Positions 6,822 through 18,712 of a DNA stretch of 52,493 nt are shown piece after piece. Position numbers and translations under genes: made by a program. The notes under the pieces were generated by a model. The model had not been told where the DNA came from and did no database searches. It worked only from the letters and a program-made list of their open reading frames with translations. The stretch covers positions 1 through 52,493 of the forward strand of contig NZ_RHOH01000013.1 in the NCBI RefSeq assembly GCF_003946115.1. The letters are read 5' to 3'. Each line of letters opens with the position of its first letter. Within the stretch, counting starts at the first letter, position 1. The stretch comes from Lacticaseibacillus daqingensis. Its GTDB lineage: Bacteria; Bacillota; Bacilli; Lactobacillales; Lactobacillaceae.

Positions 6822-9056
6822 ATGGATTCAGCACTCAATGGGATGAACGACAAGCAGCAAGAGGCGGTCCGGCTCACCGAGGGCCCCGTTTTGATTATGG
6901 CTGGGGCGGGCTCCGGCAAGACGCGGGTGTTGACGCACCGCATCGCGTACCTGATTGAAGAAAAAGCCGTCAACCCGTGGCGCATTTTAGCCATCACGTT
7001 CACCAACAAGGCGGCGCGCGAGATGAAGGAGCGGGTGGCTGGGCTGCTCGACCCTGAACTCGCCCGCGACGTCTGGGTCTCCACCTTCCACGCGCTGTGC
7101 GTGCGCATCCTGCGACGCGACATCGAAAAGCTGGGGATGAACCGGGCCTTCACGATCGCGGACCCCGGCGAGCAAAAAACGCTGGTCAAGCACATCCTCG
7201 CCGACCAGAACCTCGACCCCAAGCGCTTTGACCCCAAGGCCATCCTAGGCACGATCAGCAACGCCAAAAACGACCTGCTGACGCCTAAGGACTATGAGAA
7301 GGCCGCGGCCACCCCGTACGAGCAGGTGGTGGCGGGTGTTTACAAGGAATACCAGCGGCGGCTGCGCAATGACCAGGCGATGGATTTTGACGACCTGATC
7401 ATGCAGACCATCATCCTGTTCAAGGAAAACCCCGAGACGCTGGAATTTTACCAGCGCAAGTTCCAGTACATTCACGTCGATGAGTACCAGGACACCAACG
7501 AGGCCCAGTACCAGCTGGTGCACATGCTGGGCGAAGGGTACCGCAACGTCTGCGTGGTCGGGGATGCGGATCAGAGTATCTACGGCTGGCGTGGCGCGAA
7601 CATGCAAAACATCTTGGACTTCAAGTCTGATTACCCGGATGCCAAGGTGGTCATGCTGGAGCAGAACTACCGCTCGACCAAGAACATTTTGAACGCCGCC
7701 AACGGGGTGATCCAAAACAACAAGACCCGGCAGGTGAAGACGCTTTGGACCGAGAACCAAACTGGCGATAAGATCACGTACTACCGCGCCCAAAACGAAA
7801 TGGACGAGGCGTTCTTCGTGATCAAGGAAATCGAGGCGCAGATGGCCGAGCACCACCGCAAGTACGGCGATTTTGCCATTTTGTACCGCACCAACGCGCA
7901 GTCGCGAACGATCGAAGAGGCCTTCGTCAAGGCTAGCATTCCGTACAAAATGGTCGGGGGGCACCGCTTCTACGACCGCAAGGAAATTCGCGATGCGCTG
8001 GCCTACTTCCGGCTGGTGGTCAACCCGGCCGATGACATGAGCTTCAACCGCATCGTCAACGAGCCCAAGCGCGGCATCGGTGCCACGTCGCTGGAGAAGC
8101 TGCAAGCTTTTGCCAACCAAAACGGCTGGTCGTTACTGGAGGCCGCGGTAAACGCCGAACTGTCCCCCGTGGGCAGCAAGGGGCGCAAGAGCCTGGCCGA
8201 GTTCGGCGCGATGATCCAAAAGCTGGCCGCTAAGCGCGCGACCACTTCGATCACCGGGCTGATGGAAGCAATTCTGGATGAGACTGGGTACTTGCCGACC
8301 CTACGCCGCCAAGACAGCGTGGAGGCCGACACCCGCATCGAAAACCTGCAGGAACTTTTGTCCGTGACCCAGCAATTTGACGCCAAGTACGAGCCCGAGG
8401 ATGAGGATTCGGACATCTTTGTCGACTTTTTGGCTGAGCTGTCGCTACTGTCGGACCAAGACGACGTGGAAGAGGACGCGCAGGAGGTCACGATGATGAC
8501 CCTGCACGCGGCCAAAGGGCTGGAGTTTCCGGTCGTGTTCCTGGTCGGGATGGAAGAGGGCCTCTTCCCGCTGTCACGGGCGGCCGCCGATGAAACACAG
8601 CTGGAGGAGGAGCGCCGGCTGGCGTATGTCGGCATCACGCGCGCCAAGCGCAAGCTGTACTTGAGCAACGCGTACGGCCGCATGCTGTACGGCCAGCGTC
8701 AGAATAACCCGGAAAGCCGCTTCATCACTGAGATCGATGGCGAGCTGCTGGAATGCGCCGGTCAGGCGCAACCGAAGTCGGACATTCCGTTCATCAACCG
8801 CACCCAGCGGGCCGTCACCCCAACCTACACGCGCCACCCGGTCGGCACCAAGGCGACCGTGGTCAAACCCGCGACCACTGCGGCCGGCAAAACCGCGTGG
8901 GCGGTGGGCGACAAAGCCGAGCACCGTAAGTGGGGCGTCGGCACGGTGGTCAAGGTCACCGGCAGCGGCGACGACCAGGAGCTTGACATTGCCTTTCCGG
9001 CTCAGGGGGTGAAGCGGCTGTTGACCGCGTTTGCCCCGATCGTGAAGCAAAACTAG
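6822..9056 (+). CDS. pcrA: ATP-dependent DNA helicase PcrA (UvrD family)
   Basis: A 744-residue superfamily 1A helicase, the usual length. Walker A AGAGSGKT is at residues 27-34; Walker B is VDEYQDTN; the QNYRS and TLHAAKGLEF helicase motifs follow; and a C-terminal Tudor-like segment (HRKWGVGTVVKV) matches the RNA polymerase-contacting domain of PcrA. It unwinds DNA in repair and removes RecA and stalled polymerase. Start: ATG 6822, with GGAAAGGA 7 bases upstream; an in-frame ATG 36 bases earlier has no such site. ligA follows after 9 bases, so they share a transcript. Confidence 0.97.
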   Translation: MDSALNGMNDKQQEAVRLTEGPVLIMAGAGSGKTRVLTHRIAYLIEEKAVNPWRILAITFTNKAAREMKERVAGLLDPELARDVWVSTFHALCVRILRRDIEKLGMNRAFTIADPGEQKTLVKHILADQNLDPKRFDPKAILGTISNAKNDLLTPKDYEKAAATPYEQVVAGVYKEYQRRLRNDQAMDFDDLIMQTIILFKENPETLEFYQRKFQYIHVDEYQDTNEAQYQLVHMLGEGYRNVCVVGDADQSIYGWRGANMQNILDFKSDYPDAKVVMLEQNYRSTKNILNAANGVIQNNKTRQVKTLWTENQTGDKITYYRAQNEMDEAFFVIKEIEAQMAEHHRKYGDFAILYRTNAQSRTIEEAFVKASIPYKMVGGHRFYDRKEIRDALAYFRLVVNPADDMSFNRIVNEPKRGIGATSLEKLQAFANQNGWSLLEAAVNAELSPVGSKGRKSLAEFGAMIQKLAAKRATTSITGLMEAILDETGYLPTLRRQDSVEADTRIENLQELLSVTQQFDAKYEPEDEDSDIFVDFLAELSLLSDQDDVEEDAQEVTMMTLHAAKGLEFPVVFLVGMEEGLFPLSRAAADETQLEEERRLAYVGITRAKRKLYLSNAYGRMLYGQRQNNPESRFITEIDGELLECAGQAQPKSDIPFINRTQRAVTPTYTRHPVGTKATVVKPATTAAGKTAWAVGDKAEHRKWGVGTVVKVTGSGDDQELDIAFPAQGVKRLLTAFAPIVKQN

Positions 9057-11054
<1,998 letters not shown>

Positions 11055-11065
11055 AGGAGCACTTC

Positions 11066-12217
11066 ATGAAGAAATTTTGGACGGCGAGTCTGCTGTTGCT
11101 TGCGACGCTGGCATTGGCGGCGTGTGGCAAGCTGAGCTTCAACGACACAAGTACCACCAGCAGTGGCACTAAGACCGAAAGCTACCAGACCACAGGCACC
11201 GTGAATGATGCCCTCTACCAAGGCGTGATCAAAAACGGGCGCTACCAGATTTCTAGTGCGCGCGGGTTGACCATTCAGCAGAACACGCAGGGGGGCAACA
11301 ACTTCAACGTCAAAAGCATGGAAACCGGCCTCACGAACCTGGCGCAGAAACAGTTTTCGACCAGCAAGTACGTTTTCCAGGAAGGGCAGCTGATCACGAC
11401 CGCCACCGCGAAGTCCTGGCTGGCACGTAAGACCGATAAGAATGCGGACGGCCTCAACCCTGAAGACAACGGTCAGGAGGACGCGGACAAGCGTGCGCCG
11501 ATGTACCTGCAAAGCTTGGTCGAGCAGGACTTCATGACGCAGGATGGCAGCAACCTGAAGCTAGGCGGCATCGCCATCGCGCTGGCGCTCAACGAGTACG
11601 ATTACTACCAGAAGGTCAAGTACGGGGCGACCTACACGACCACGATCGACCAGACGAAGCTGGCCGAGGAAGGCAAGCAGATCGCCGCCAAAGTCGTCGC
11701 GCGACTGCGCAAGATGGACGGCGTCAGCGCCGATATCCCGATCATCGTAGGGCTGTACCGCAATGCGGCACGAGATTCGTTGGTCGGCGGCGTCTTTTTC
11801 GCCGAAGCCACCGCCGCCAGTGGCGACAGCCTTGGCAGCTGGACCAACATTGACCAGCAAAACGAGGTCTTGCCGGTGATCGACAATAAAAAACCGATCA
11901 ATTCGACTGTGGCCACCGACTTTAACAGCTTCACCACCCAGATCGAGAACTTCTTCCCGACTCTGGCCGGGGTGACTGCGCAGACCCATTACGAAAACGG
12001 GGCGCTGACAGGGATGAACATCACCATTAACACCCAGTTCTACGGCGAAACCGAGATCGAGAGCTTTACCCAGTACGTCGGCACCACCGCCAGCAAGTAC
12101 CTGCCGAGCGGTGCCAAGATCGAGATCACGGTGCAGGCCACCCAGGGCATCCAAGCCTTCCTGGCACGCGAGAGCGGGGCCAAGGACTTCACCACCCACG
12201 TCTTTGGGAGCTACTGA
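11066..12217 (+). CDS. camS: CamS family sex pheromone-type lipoprotein
   Basis: A 383-residue lipoprotein. The signal is MKKFWTASLLLL, with lipobox LALAAC and lipidated Cys20. The rest matches the CamS family by its position right after ligA and its Thr/Ser-rich N-terminal linker followed by a large mixed alpha/beta domain. In Staphylococcus and Enterococcus the cleaved signal peptide of CamS gives rise to a peptide pheromone; nothing here shows that this happens in this organism. It starts 11 bases after ligA with AAGGAG before the ATG. A strong terminator follows. Confidence 0.9.
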   Translation: MKKFWTASLLLLATLALAACGKLSFNDTSTTSSGTKTESYQTTGTVNDALYQGVIKNGRYQISSARGLTIQQNTQGGNNFNVKSMETGLTNLAQKQFSTSKYVFQEGQLITTATAKSWLARKTDKNADGLNPEDNGQEDADKRAPMYLQSLVEQDFMTQDGSNLKLGGIAIALALNEYDYYQKVKYGATYTTTIDQTKLAEEGKQIAAKVVARLRKMDGVSADIPIIVGLYRNAARDSLVGGVFFAEATAASGDSLGSWTNIDQQNEVLPVIDNKKPINSTVATDFNSFTTQIENFFPTLAGVTAQTHYENGALTGMNITINTQFYGETEIESFTQYVGTTASKYLPSGAKIEITVQATQGIQAFLARESGAKDFTTHVFGSY

Positions 12218-12240
12218 GGCCGGCTAATTCAGATAATCGT

Positions 12241-12294
12241 GCGCCCCACCATGAGCCCCCGGACCTCGAGGGCTGACGGTGGGGCGCCTTTTTT
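12241..12294 (+). terminator. Terminator after camS
   Basis: GCGCCCCACC (12241-12250) pairs with GGTGGGGCGC (12278-12287), with a smaller inner stem AGCCCCC/GAGGGCT. A run of six T follows. Confidence 0.92.
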
Positions 12295-12558
12295 GTCGGG
12301 GCAATTTGCTGACTCACGCGGCGAGACAATGAGGCAGTGGGGGTGGCTGGCGGCGCTGGTTGCGCGGGCCTGCGCCAAGTATTTCCGAATCACCCGAGCG
12401 CTGGTGCGCCGCAAACCTTACGATCGCGCAGAATTTTTTAAGTTGTTCACGATCGGCGGCCGGCGGGCTTTGTTTTGCCGCAAACCGAGGCGGGATTTAT
12501 GGTAAACTAGTCAAGAATACGGGCTGGTTGGCCAGCCTAAGAGGAAAGTAGGGATCAA
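12295..12558. other. Intergenic region before gatC
   Basis: Gene-free stretch with no supported coding frame. TGG-TAAACT (12500-12508, extended -10 type) lies about 50 bases before the gatC start and is the likely promoter; no good -35 box stands at normal spacing. AAGAGGAAAGTAGGG before the gatC ATG provides the ribosome binding site. I see nothing else in it. Confidence 0.5.
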
Positions 12559-12855
12559 ATGATTACCAAAGATAGCGTCGCGCATGTTGCCGAACTCGCG
12601 CGGCTTGAATTCTCCGAGGAAGAACTGCAACAGTACACCGCGCAGCTCGATGAGATCTTGACCATGGTCGACCAGCTTGAAACCGTGGATACCACCGGCG
12701 TGCCGGTGACAACGCAAAGCATCCACTTGCAAAATGTGATGCGTGCGGACGTGGCAGAACCGGCCACGGCCACCGAGGCGCTGTTCAAAAACGTTCCAAC
12801 CAAGAAGGGCACGCTGATCCAAGTGCCAGCCATCATCGACAAGGAGGAGGACTAG
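12559..12855 (+). CDS. gatC: Glutamyl-tRNA(Gln)/aspartyl-tRNA(Asn) amidotransferase subunit C
   Basis: A 98-residue GatC of normal size. It opens with the family pattern [16 protein letters not shown], then an amphipathic helix around [11 protein letters not shown]. GatC wraps between GatA and GatB and stabilises the amidotransferase, which makes Gln-tRNA(Gln) and, in some species, Asn-tRNA(Asn) by transamidation. First gene of gatCAB; gatA starts one base after its stop. Confidence 0.96.
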   Translation: MITKDSVAHVAELARLEFSEEELQQYTAQLDEILTMVDQLETVDTTGVPVTTQSIHLQNVMRADVAEPATATEALFKNVPTKKGTLIQVPAIIDKEED

Positions 12856-12856
12856 C

Positions 12857-14314
12857 GTGAACTACTTCAACACAGATATCCAAGCGACGCATGACGCGCT
12901 GGTCAGCGGCGCCCAAACCGCCAGTGACCTGGTCGCGGCCACCTACGCCAACATTGCGACCACCGATGCCAAGATCGACGCGTTCCTGGCGCTGAATCCT
13001 GATGAGGCTAAGGCGCAAGCGGCGGCGCTGGACGCGGCCGGCATTGCGGCCGACCAGCCACTAGCCGGGGTGCCGGTGGCCATCAAGGACAACATTCTGA
13101 CGGACGGGCTGACCACCACCGCCGCCTCCAAGATCCTGGCCAACTTTGAGCCGATCTACGATGCTACGGTCGTCACCAAGCTCAAGGAAGCAGGCGCCAT
13201 CAACGTCGGCAAGCTGAACCTGGACGAGTTTGCGATGGGCTCCTCCACCGAAAACTCCGGCTTCAAGGTGACCAAAAACGCGTGGGATCAGTCCCGCGTG
13301 CCGGGCGGTTCCTCAGGCGGCTCCGCTGCCGCAGTTGCCTCTGGGCAGGTGTTGCTGGCCTTGGGGACCGATACCGGGGGCTCGATTCGCCAGCCGGCCG
13401 CCTTTAACGGTATCGTCGGGCTCAAGCCGACATACGGCCGGGTCTCGCGCTGGGGCGTGATCGCCTTTGCCTCCAGCCTCGACCAGGTCGGCACCCTGAC
13501 GCGCTCCGTCAAGGACGCGGCGCTGGGCCTGAACGTCATCGCCGGGCACGACGAAAAGGACCCGACCACGGCTGATGTGCCGGTGCCGGACTTCACCGAG
13601 AAGCTCGGCCAAAGCATCCAAGGCCTGAAGATCGCCTTGCCTGAGGAGTACCTGGGTGAGGGGATCGACCCAGCTATTCGGACCAAAATCGAGGCGGCAG
13701 CTGAACAACTGCGCGCGCTGGGGGCGACGGTGGACACCGTCAGCCTGCCGCACACCAAGTACGCGGTGCCGGCCTACTACATCATCGCCAGCTCCGAGGC
13801 CAGCTCCAACCTGCAGCGCTTCGATGGCATTCGCTACGGCTTCCGCGCTAAGGACGTCAAGAACCTGACCGATGTTTACGTGAAGTCGCGCTCTGAGGGC
13901 TTTGGCCCCGAAGTGAAGCGCCGCATCATGCTGGGCACGTTCAGCCTCAGTGCCGGGTTTTACGATGCATACTTCAAGAAAGCGGCGCAGGTGCGCACGC
14001 TGATCACCCGTGACTTTGAGCAGGTCTTCGCGAACTACGACCTCGTGATGGGGCCGACCACACCAACGCCGGCGTTCAAGATCGGCGACAAGGTGACCGA
14101 TCCGTTGACCATGTACATGAACGACATCCTAACCATTCCGGTGAACTTGGCCGGACTACCAGCGGCCTCGATCCCCGCCGGGTTCGTGGATGGCCTGCCG
14201 GTGGGCTTGCAGCTGATCGGCAAGTCGTTTGACGAGGCGACCATCCTGCAGGTGGCGGATGCCTTTGAGGCCGAGAATGACTACCTCGCCCAGATCCCAG
14301 GAGGTGCGCAATAA
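12857..14314 (+). CDS. gatA: Glutamyl-tRNA(Gln) amidotransferase subunit A
   Basis: A 485-residue amidase-signature enzyme that releases ammonia from glutamine for GatB. The catalytic triad is visible: Lys77 in VAIKDN, cis-Ser152 in [10 protein letters not shown] and nucleophile Ser176 in TGGSIRQPA. It begins with GTG at 12857, one base after the gatC stop, with GGAGGAGG upstream. Its stop shares one base with the gatB start (TAATG), so the two are translationally coupled. Confidence 0.97.
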   Translation: MNYFNTDIQATHDALVSGAQTASDLVAATYANIATTDAKIDAFLALNPDEAKAQAAALDAAGIAADQPLAGVPVAIKDNILTDGLTTTAASKILANFEPIYDATVVTKLKEAGAINVGKLNLDEFAMGSSTENSGFKVTKNAWDQSRVPGGSSGGSAAAVASGQVLLALGTDTGGSIRQPAAFNGIVGLKPTYGRVSRWGVIAFASSLDQVGTLTRSVKDAALGLNVIAGHDEKDPTTADVPVPDFTEKLGQSIQGLKIALPEEYLGEGIDPAIRTKIEAAAEQLRALGATVDTVSLPHTKYAVPAYYIIASSEASSNLQRFDGIRYGFRAKDVKNLTDVYVKSRSEGFGPEVKRRIMLGTFSLSAGFYDAYFKKAAQVRTLITRDFEQVFANYDLVMGPTTPTPAFKIGDKVTDPLTMYMNDILTIPVNLAGLPAASIPAGFVDGLPVGLQLIGKSFDEATILQVADAFEAENDYLAQIPGGAQ

Positions 14315-15744
14315 TGAATTTTGAAACCACCATCGGGCTTGAAGTCCATGTTGAGCTGAAAACCAACTCCAAGATGTACTCACCGTCACCGGTGTCTTAC
14401 GGTGCGCAGCCGAACACGGAAACCAACGTGATCGACTGGGGCTTCCCGGGCGTTTTGCCCAGCATCAACAAGGGCGCCTACAGCTACGGCATCATGGTCG
14501 CGTTGGCGCTACACGCGGACATCACGCGCGACACACACTTTGACCGGAAGAACTACTTCTACCCGGACAACCCGAAGGCCTACCAGATCACCCAAAGCGA
14601 AACGCCGCTGGCCACCAACGGTTACATCGAGATCGACGTCGATGGCAAGAAGAAGCGCATCGGCATCCACGAGCTGCACGTTGAGGAAGACGCCGGGAAG
14701 AACCAGCACGAAGATGACGGCTACTCCTATGTCGACCTGAACCGGCAGGGGACGCCGCTGATCGAAATCGTGTCCGAACCCGACATCGCCAGCCCCGAGG
14801 AAGCCTACCAGTACCTTGAGCAGTTGCGTCAGATCGTGCAGTTCACCGGGGCGTCTGACGTCAAGATGGAAGAGGGCTCGATGCGGGTGGACACCAACCT
14901 GTCCGTTGCCCCGATCGGCGCCGACAAGTACGGCACCAAGACCGAGATCAAGAACCTGAACAGTTTTGTCCATGTGCGTGACGGCTTGGCCTACGAGCAA
15001 AAGCGTCAGGCGCAGCTCTTGATGGCCGGCGGCGCCGTGCGCCAGGAAACGCGGCGCTGGGACGTCGACAAGAAGGAAACCATTCTGATGCGGGTCAAGG
15101 AAGGCGCGGATGATTACCGTTACTTCCCGGAGCCGGACCTGCCGCCGGTGCACGTCTCTCAGGCCTGGATCGATGAAGTGGCAGCCAGCCTGCCGGAAGC
15201 GCCGGCCAAGCGCCGGGCGCGCTACGTCGACAGCTGGGGCATCCCGGCCTATGACGCCGGCGTGTTGACCACCACGCTTGAGATGGCGAACTTCTTTGAG
15301 GCCACCGTGGCCGCTGGGGCGGACGCTAAGCTGGCGTCCAACTGGTTAATGGGCGAAGTGTCCGGTTACCTGAACGCGCAGCACGCCGAGCTCAAGGACG
15401 TGGCGCTGACGCCGGTGCACCTGGCCGCGATGATCACCCTGATTGAGGACGGCACCATTTCCAGCAAGATCGCTAAGAAGGTCTTCAAGCAGATCATCGA
15501 GAACGATACGGATCCAAAAGCCTGGGTGGAAGAGAAGGGCCTAGTTCAGCTGTCCGATCCGGCCGTCTTGATCCCGATCATTGACGCGGTGCTGGACGAC
15601 AACCAACAGAGTATCGATGACTTCCACAACGGGAAGGACCGCGCGGTGGGCTTTTTGGTCGGCAAGATCATGCAGCAGACGCACGGTAAGGCGAACCCGA
15701 AAGTGGTCAACCAGATCCTGATGGGTGAGCTGCAAAAGCGTTAA
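14314..15744 (+). CDS. gatB: Aspartyl/glutamyl-tRNA amidotransferase subunit B
   Basis: A 476-residue GatB, the kinase and tRNA-binding subunit that activates the misacylated Glu or Asp and accepts ammonia from GatA. The N-terminal [11 protein letters not shown], the [12 protein letters not shown] block and the C-terminal tRNA-binding YqeY-like domain ([12 protein letters not shown]) are typical. GGAGGTG lies just before the ATG, inside gatA. Last gene of gatCAB. Confidence 0.97.
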   Translation: MNFETTIGLEVHVELKTNSKMYSPSPVSYGAQPNTETNVIDWGFPGVLPSINKGAYSYGIMVALALHADITRDTHFDRKNYFYPDNPKAYQITQSETPLATNGYIEIDVDGKKKRIGIHELHVEEDAGKNQHEDDGYSYVDLNRQGTPLIEIVSEPDIASPEEAYQYLEQLRQIVQFTGASDVKMEEGSMRVDTNLSVAPIGADKYGTKTEIKNLNSFVHVRDGLAYEQKRQAQLLMAGGAVRQETRRWDVDKKETILMRVKEGADDYRYFPEPDLPPVHVSQAWIDEVAASLPEAPAKRRARYVDSWGIPAYDAGVLTTTLEMANFFEATVAAGADAKLASNWLMGEVSGYLNAQHAELKDVALTPVHLAAMITLIEDGTISSKIAKKVFKQIIENDTDPKAWVEEKGLVQLSDPAVLIPIIDAVLDDNQQSIDDFHNGKDRAVGFLVGKIMQQTHGKANPKVVNQILMGELQKR

Positions 15745-15776
15745 GCTTGCGATTGTGACAAGTTGCACGTATTCGC

Positions 15777-15806
15777 TTGCCACCGCGCCCTGCTATCGAG
15801 TAGAGT
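15777..15806 (+). promoter_or_regulatory. Probable promoter of dagK
   Basis: TTGCCA (15777-15782), 18-base spacer, TAGAGT (15801-15806). No terminator separates gatB from dagK, so read-through from gatCAB is also possible. Confidence 0.5.
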
Positions 15807-15881
15807 GTTAGAGAGAACCCGGCGCTGAGGCGGCGGAGAGAGAATCGCACCGCTTGCCGGTGCATAAGGAGCGACCTGACC

Positions 15882-16898
15882 ATGGTGCAACGCGCACGTT
15901 TAATTTATAACCCGACCAGCGGCAACGAGGGCATGAAGCGCTACGTCGCCGACATTCTGGCGGTGATGGAGGCCGCGGGCTACGAAGCCAGCGCCTACCA
16001 AACCACCCCGGCCCCGTTTGCGGCCAAAAAAGAGGCCGCCCGCGCCACCGAGGCCGGGTTCGATCTCATTGTGGCCGCCGGTGGGGATGGCACCATCAAC
16101 GAAGTCGTTAACGGGGTGGCGCCGTACGAGCAGCGCCCGAAGATGGCGATCATTCCGGCCGGGACGACCAACGACTACGCGCGCGCGTTGCGCATTCCCC
16201 GCGAAGACCCTGTGGCTGCGGCCAAGATCATCCTCAAGGGCCAGACACTGAAGATGGACATCGGCCAGGCCAACAATCACTACTTCATGAACATCGCGGC
16301 TGGGGGGATGCTGACGGAGCTGACCTACGCGGTGCCGTCCGAGTTCAAGTCGATTTTTGGCTACTTCGCCTATGTCCTCAAGGGCGCCGAGATGCTGCCG
16401 GGCGTGCGCTCCGTGCCGCTCCATCTGGAGTTTGACGACGGCACCTACGATGGGCCAGCGTCCATGTTTCTGCTGGCGATGACCAATTCCATCGGCGGCT
16501 TCGAGCAGATCGTGCCAGACGCCAGCCTCGGCGATGGCAAGTTCTCGCTGATCGTGGTCAAAACAGGGAACCTCGGCGACATGCTGGTCCTGATGGCCAA
16601 GGTCCTGAACGGCGGCAAGCACGTCGATGACGCCAACATCATCTACGCCAAAACCGCCAAGCTGGTCGCCACGCGCACCGACGGGGAAGAGATGAAGATC
16701 AACCTCGATGGCGAGTACGGCGGCAGCGCGCCGATGACCTTCGTCAACCTGAAGCAGCACATCGAAATGTACGCCAACGTTGCCGAGATCCCGCAAAAGA
16801 ACCTCGGCCCCGACACCGAAGCCAAAACCGCCTACATGGCCGAAGTCGAAAACATCTCCCAACAAGATGTCGACGGCAACGGGAAGATCGGCGAGTAA
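15882..16898 (+). CDS. dagK: Diacylglycerol kinase (DgkB/DagK type)
   Basis: A 338-residue lipid kinase that recycles diacylglycerol to phosphatidic acid in membrane lipid and lipoteichoic acid metabolism. It has the DAGK catalytic motifs NPTSGNEG, AAGGDGTINEVVNG and PAGTTNDYARAL. The body matches DgkB of Gram-positives. The odd part is the C-terminus: after the catalytic region comes an acidic tail ending DVDGNGKIGE, which fits the first ten positions of an EF-hand calcium loop (see findings). AAGGAG precedes the ATG. It sits between gatB and rlmD, as in many lactobacilli. Confidence 0.93.
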   Translation: MVQRARLIYNPTSGNEGMKRYVADILAVMEAAGYEASAYQTTPAPFAAKKEAARATEAGFDLIVAAGGDGTINEVVNGVAPYEQRPKMAIIPAGTTNDYARALRIPREDPVAAAKIILKGQTLKMDIGQANNHYFMNIAAGGMLTELTYAVPSEFKSIFGYFAYVLKGAEMLPGVRSVPLHLEFDDGTYDGPASMFLLAMTNSIGGFEQIVPDASLGDGKFSLIVVKTGNLGDMLVLMAKVLNGGKHVDDANIIYAKTAKLVATRTDGEEMKINLDGEYGGSAPMTFVNLKQHIEMYANVAEIPQKNLGPDTEAKTAYMAEVENISQQDVDGNGKIGE

Positions 16899-16906
16899 CG
16901 AAAGCA

Positions 16907-16944
16907 CAGCCTCACCCCGAGTGTGATCGGAGTGGGGCTGTTTT
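16907..16944 (+). terminator. Terminator after dagK
   Basis: AGCCTCAC (16908-16915) pairs with GTGGGGCT (16932-16939, one G-U pair), with a CCCG/CGG extension in the loop; four T follow. Confidence 0.75.
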
Positions 16945-17097
16945 GATCTGAATGCGCTCAGCCGCCCTAGGGGGTGTTTTAAAAACGCTGCTTAGCACGT
17001 ATTTTGATACTTGTTGGTTCGCAAACATAACCAGTTCAGCGGAAGTGTGAGTTATTCATAATCGGAGGACGGAGGTTTATCGCACGCCCGCGTGAAA

Positions 17098-17126
17098 TTG
17101 CTTTTTGGCGGGGAGTCTGTTAAAGT
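17098..17126 (+). promoter_or_regulatory. Promoter of rlmD
   Basis: TTGCTT (17098-17103), 17-base spacer, TAAAGT (17121-17126), placed 32 bases before the start codon. Confidence 0.75.
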
Positions 17127-17158
17127 CTATTGTCAGAATGCAATCAAGGAGGTACCGC

Positions 17159-18517
17159 ATGGCGAAAGCACCGGTAGCGAAGAATCAGGAAATGACGGTC
17201 ACCATCGACGACCTAACGTACGAGGGGATGGGAGTGGCTAAGGTGGCGCACTACCCGCTGTTCGTGGAAGGGGCCCTGCCCGGCGAAGAAGTGCGCGTGC
17301 GCATCGTGAAGGCGGAGAAAAAGTACGCCTTCGCGCGATTGGAAGAAGTGCTGGTGGCCTCGCCAGACCGCGTGGCGCCCAAGGCCAAGGCTTACGCCCA
17401 AACCGGCATCGCGCCGCTGCAGCACCTGGCGTACCCGGCCCAACTGGCCTTCAAGCAGCACCAGGTCGAAACGCTGTACCAAAAGGCGCACCTGACCATT
17501 CCCGTGCGGCCGACGCTGGGGATGACCACGCCCAGCGGCTACCGGAACAAGGCACAGATCCCGGTGCGCATGGTCAATGGTGAGCTGACCACCGGGTTTT
17601 ATAAGCGGCGCAGTCACGACTTGCTGCCACTGGAAGACTTTTATATTCAGGACCCGCACATCGACCACGCGGTGCTGGTGGTGCGCGATCTGCTGCGCCA
17701 GTTCCAGGTGCCGGCGTACGACGAGGCGACCAACAGCGGCGTGATCCGCCATATCATGGTGCGGCGTGGTTACTACTCCAAGCAGATGATGATCGTTTTG
17801 GTCAGCCGCACCTGGGTGATCCCGCACCTGGACGAGCTGATGGCCGGCATCACCGCGGCCCTGCCTGAGGTGACCAGCCTCATGCTGAACCTGAACGACC
17901 AGGCGACCAACGTGATCTTGGGCAAAAAGACCCGCACGCTGTTCGGCCAAGACTACCTGGAAGACCAGCTACTGGGCAGCACCTTCCGCATCAGCCCGCT
18001 GAGCTTCTATCAGGTCAACCCGACCCAAACAGAGGTGCTGTACACCGAGGCAGTGCGTGCCGCGGGTCTGACCGGGCAGGAAACCGTCATTGATGCGTAC
18101 TCCGGCATCGGGACCATCAGCCTGACTATGGCGAAGCACGCCAAGCAGGTGTACGGCGTCGAGGTCGTGCCTGAGGCCGTTAAGGATGCGCAGACGAACG
18201 CGCGGCTGAACGGGCTGACCAATGTGGACTTCGTGCTGGGCAAGGCCGAGGACGTGATGCAGGACTGGCAGGCGCAAGGCCTGACCGCAGATGTTCTGAT
18301 GGTGGATCCGCCGCGCAAGGGCTTGGCCCCGTCGTTTATCGCCGCGGTGGGCAAGATGCTACCACCTAAGGTAGTGTACGTGTCCTGCAACCCGGCCACG
18401 CTGGCGCGCGACATCGCGGCGCTGCAAGCGTTCGGCTACCGGGCAACGGCCACCCAGCCGGTGGACATGTTCCCGCAAACCACCTCGATCGAATCGGTGA
18501 CTGTGCTCACTCGCTAG
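17159..18517 (+). CDS. rlmD: 23S rRNA (uracil-5-)-methyltransferase
   Basis: A 452-residue enzyme of the RumA/RlmD/TrmA family that methylates C5 of a uracil in 23S rRNA with S-adenosylmethionine. Domains in order: an N-terminal TRAM beta barrel (about residues 8-65), a central insert, and a Rossmann methyltransferase with DAYSGIGTISL, DPPRKGL and the catalytic VSCNPATLARD. No four-cysteine iron-sulfur motif is seen near residue 70-160, as in the Gram-positive RlmCD type. I chose ATG 17159, with AAGGAGG upstream; an earlier in-frame start would lie before the promoter. It is monocistronic with its own terminator. Confidence 0.92.
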   Translation: MAKAPVAKNQEMTVTIDDLTYEGMGVAKVAHYPLFVEGALPGEEVRVRIVKAEKKYAFARLEEVLVASPDRVAPKAKAYAQTGIAPLQHLAYPAQLAFKQHQVETLYQKAHLTIPVRPTLGMTTPSGYRNKAQIPVRMVNGELTTGFYKRRSHDLLPLEDFYIQDPHIDHAVLVVRDLLRQFQVPAYDEATNSGVIRHIMVRRGYYSKQMMIVLVSRTWVIPHLDELMAGITAALPEVTSLMLNLNDQATNVILGKKTRTLFGQDYLEDQLLGSTFRISPLSFYQVNPTQTEVLYTEAVRAAGLTGQETVIDAYSGIGTISLTMAKHAKQVYGVEVVPEAVKDAQTNARLNGLTNVDFVLGKAEDVMQDWQAQGLTADVLMVDPPRKGLAPSFIAAVGKMLPPKVVYVSCNPATLARDIAALQAFGYRATATQPVDMFPQTTSIESVTVLTR

Positions 18518-18526
18518 AATAAATGA

Positions 18527-18558
18527 AGACGCATCGTCCCTGTGACGGTGCGTTTTTT
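18527..18558 (+). terminator. Terminator after rlmD
   Basis: ACGCATCGTC pairs with GACGGTGCGT around CCTGT, followed by six T. Confidence 0.88.
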
Positions 18559-18645
18559 ATACTACATAAGGGACTGATTAGGATGCATCCCACAATATCT
18601 GGTCACCACCCGCAAAAATAATTTTGTCGGCCGCCGCCAAACCCA

Positions 18646-18674
18646 TTCAATCGCGCCGGCCTTTCTGGTATGAT
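18646..18674 (+). promoter_or_regulatory. Promoter of the deoxynucleoside salvage genes
   Basis: TTCAAT (18646-18651), 17-base spacer, TATGAT (18669-18674) preceded by TGG (extended -10). It lies 38 bases before the start codon. Confidence 0.7.
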
Positions 18675-18712
18675 TGACCGTGACAGTTTTTGTCCCAAAG
18701 GAGGCCCATCGA

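Noticed and set aside
12239-12505. Open frame between camS and gatC
   Set aside because: It starts inside the camS terminator, has no ribosome binding site and its translation is basic, random-looking sequence.
15900-16907. Open frame of 335 codons antisense to dagK
   Set aside because: The dagK motifs on the plus strand are unmistakable; the antisense product resembles no protein.
18680-18696. TGACAGTTTTTGTC before the deoxyribosyltransferase gene as another TetR operator
   Set aside because: The spacing between TGACA and TGTC is five bases instead of three, and the last half-site is incomplete, unlike the three perfect sites.
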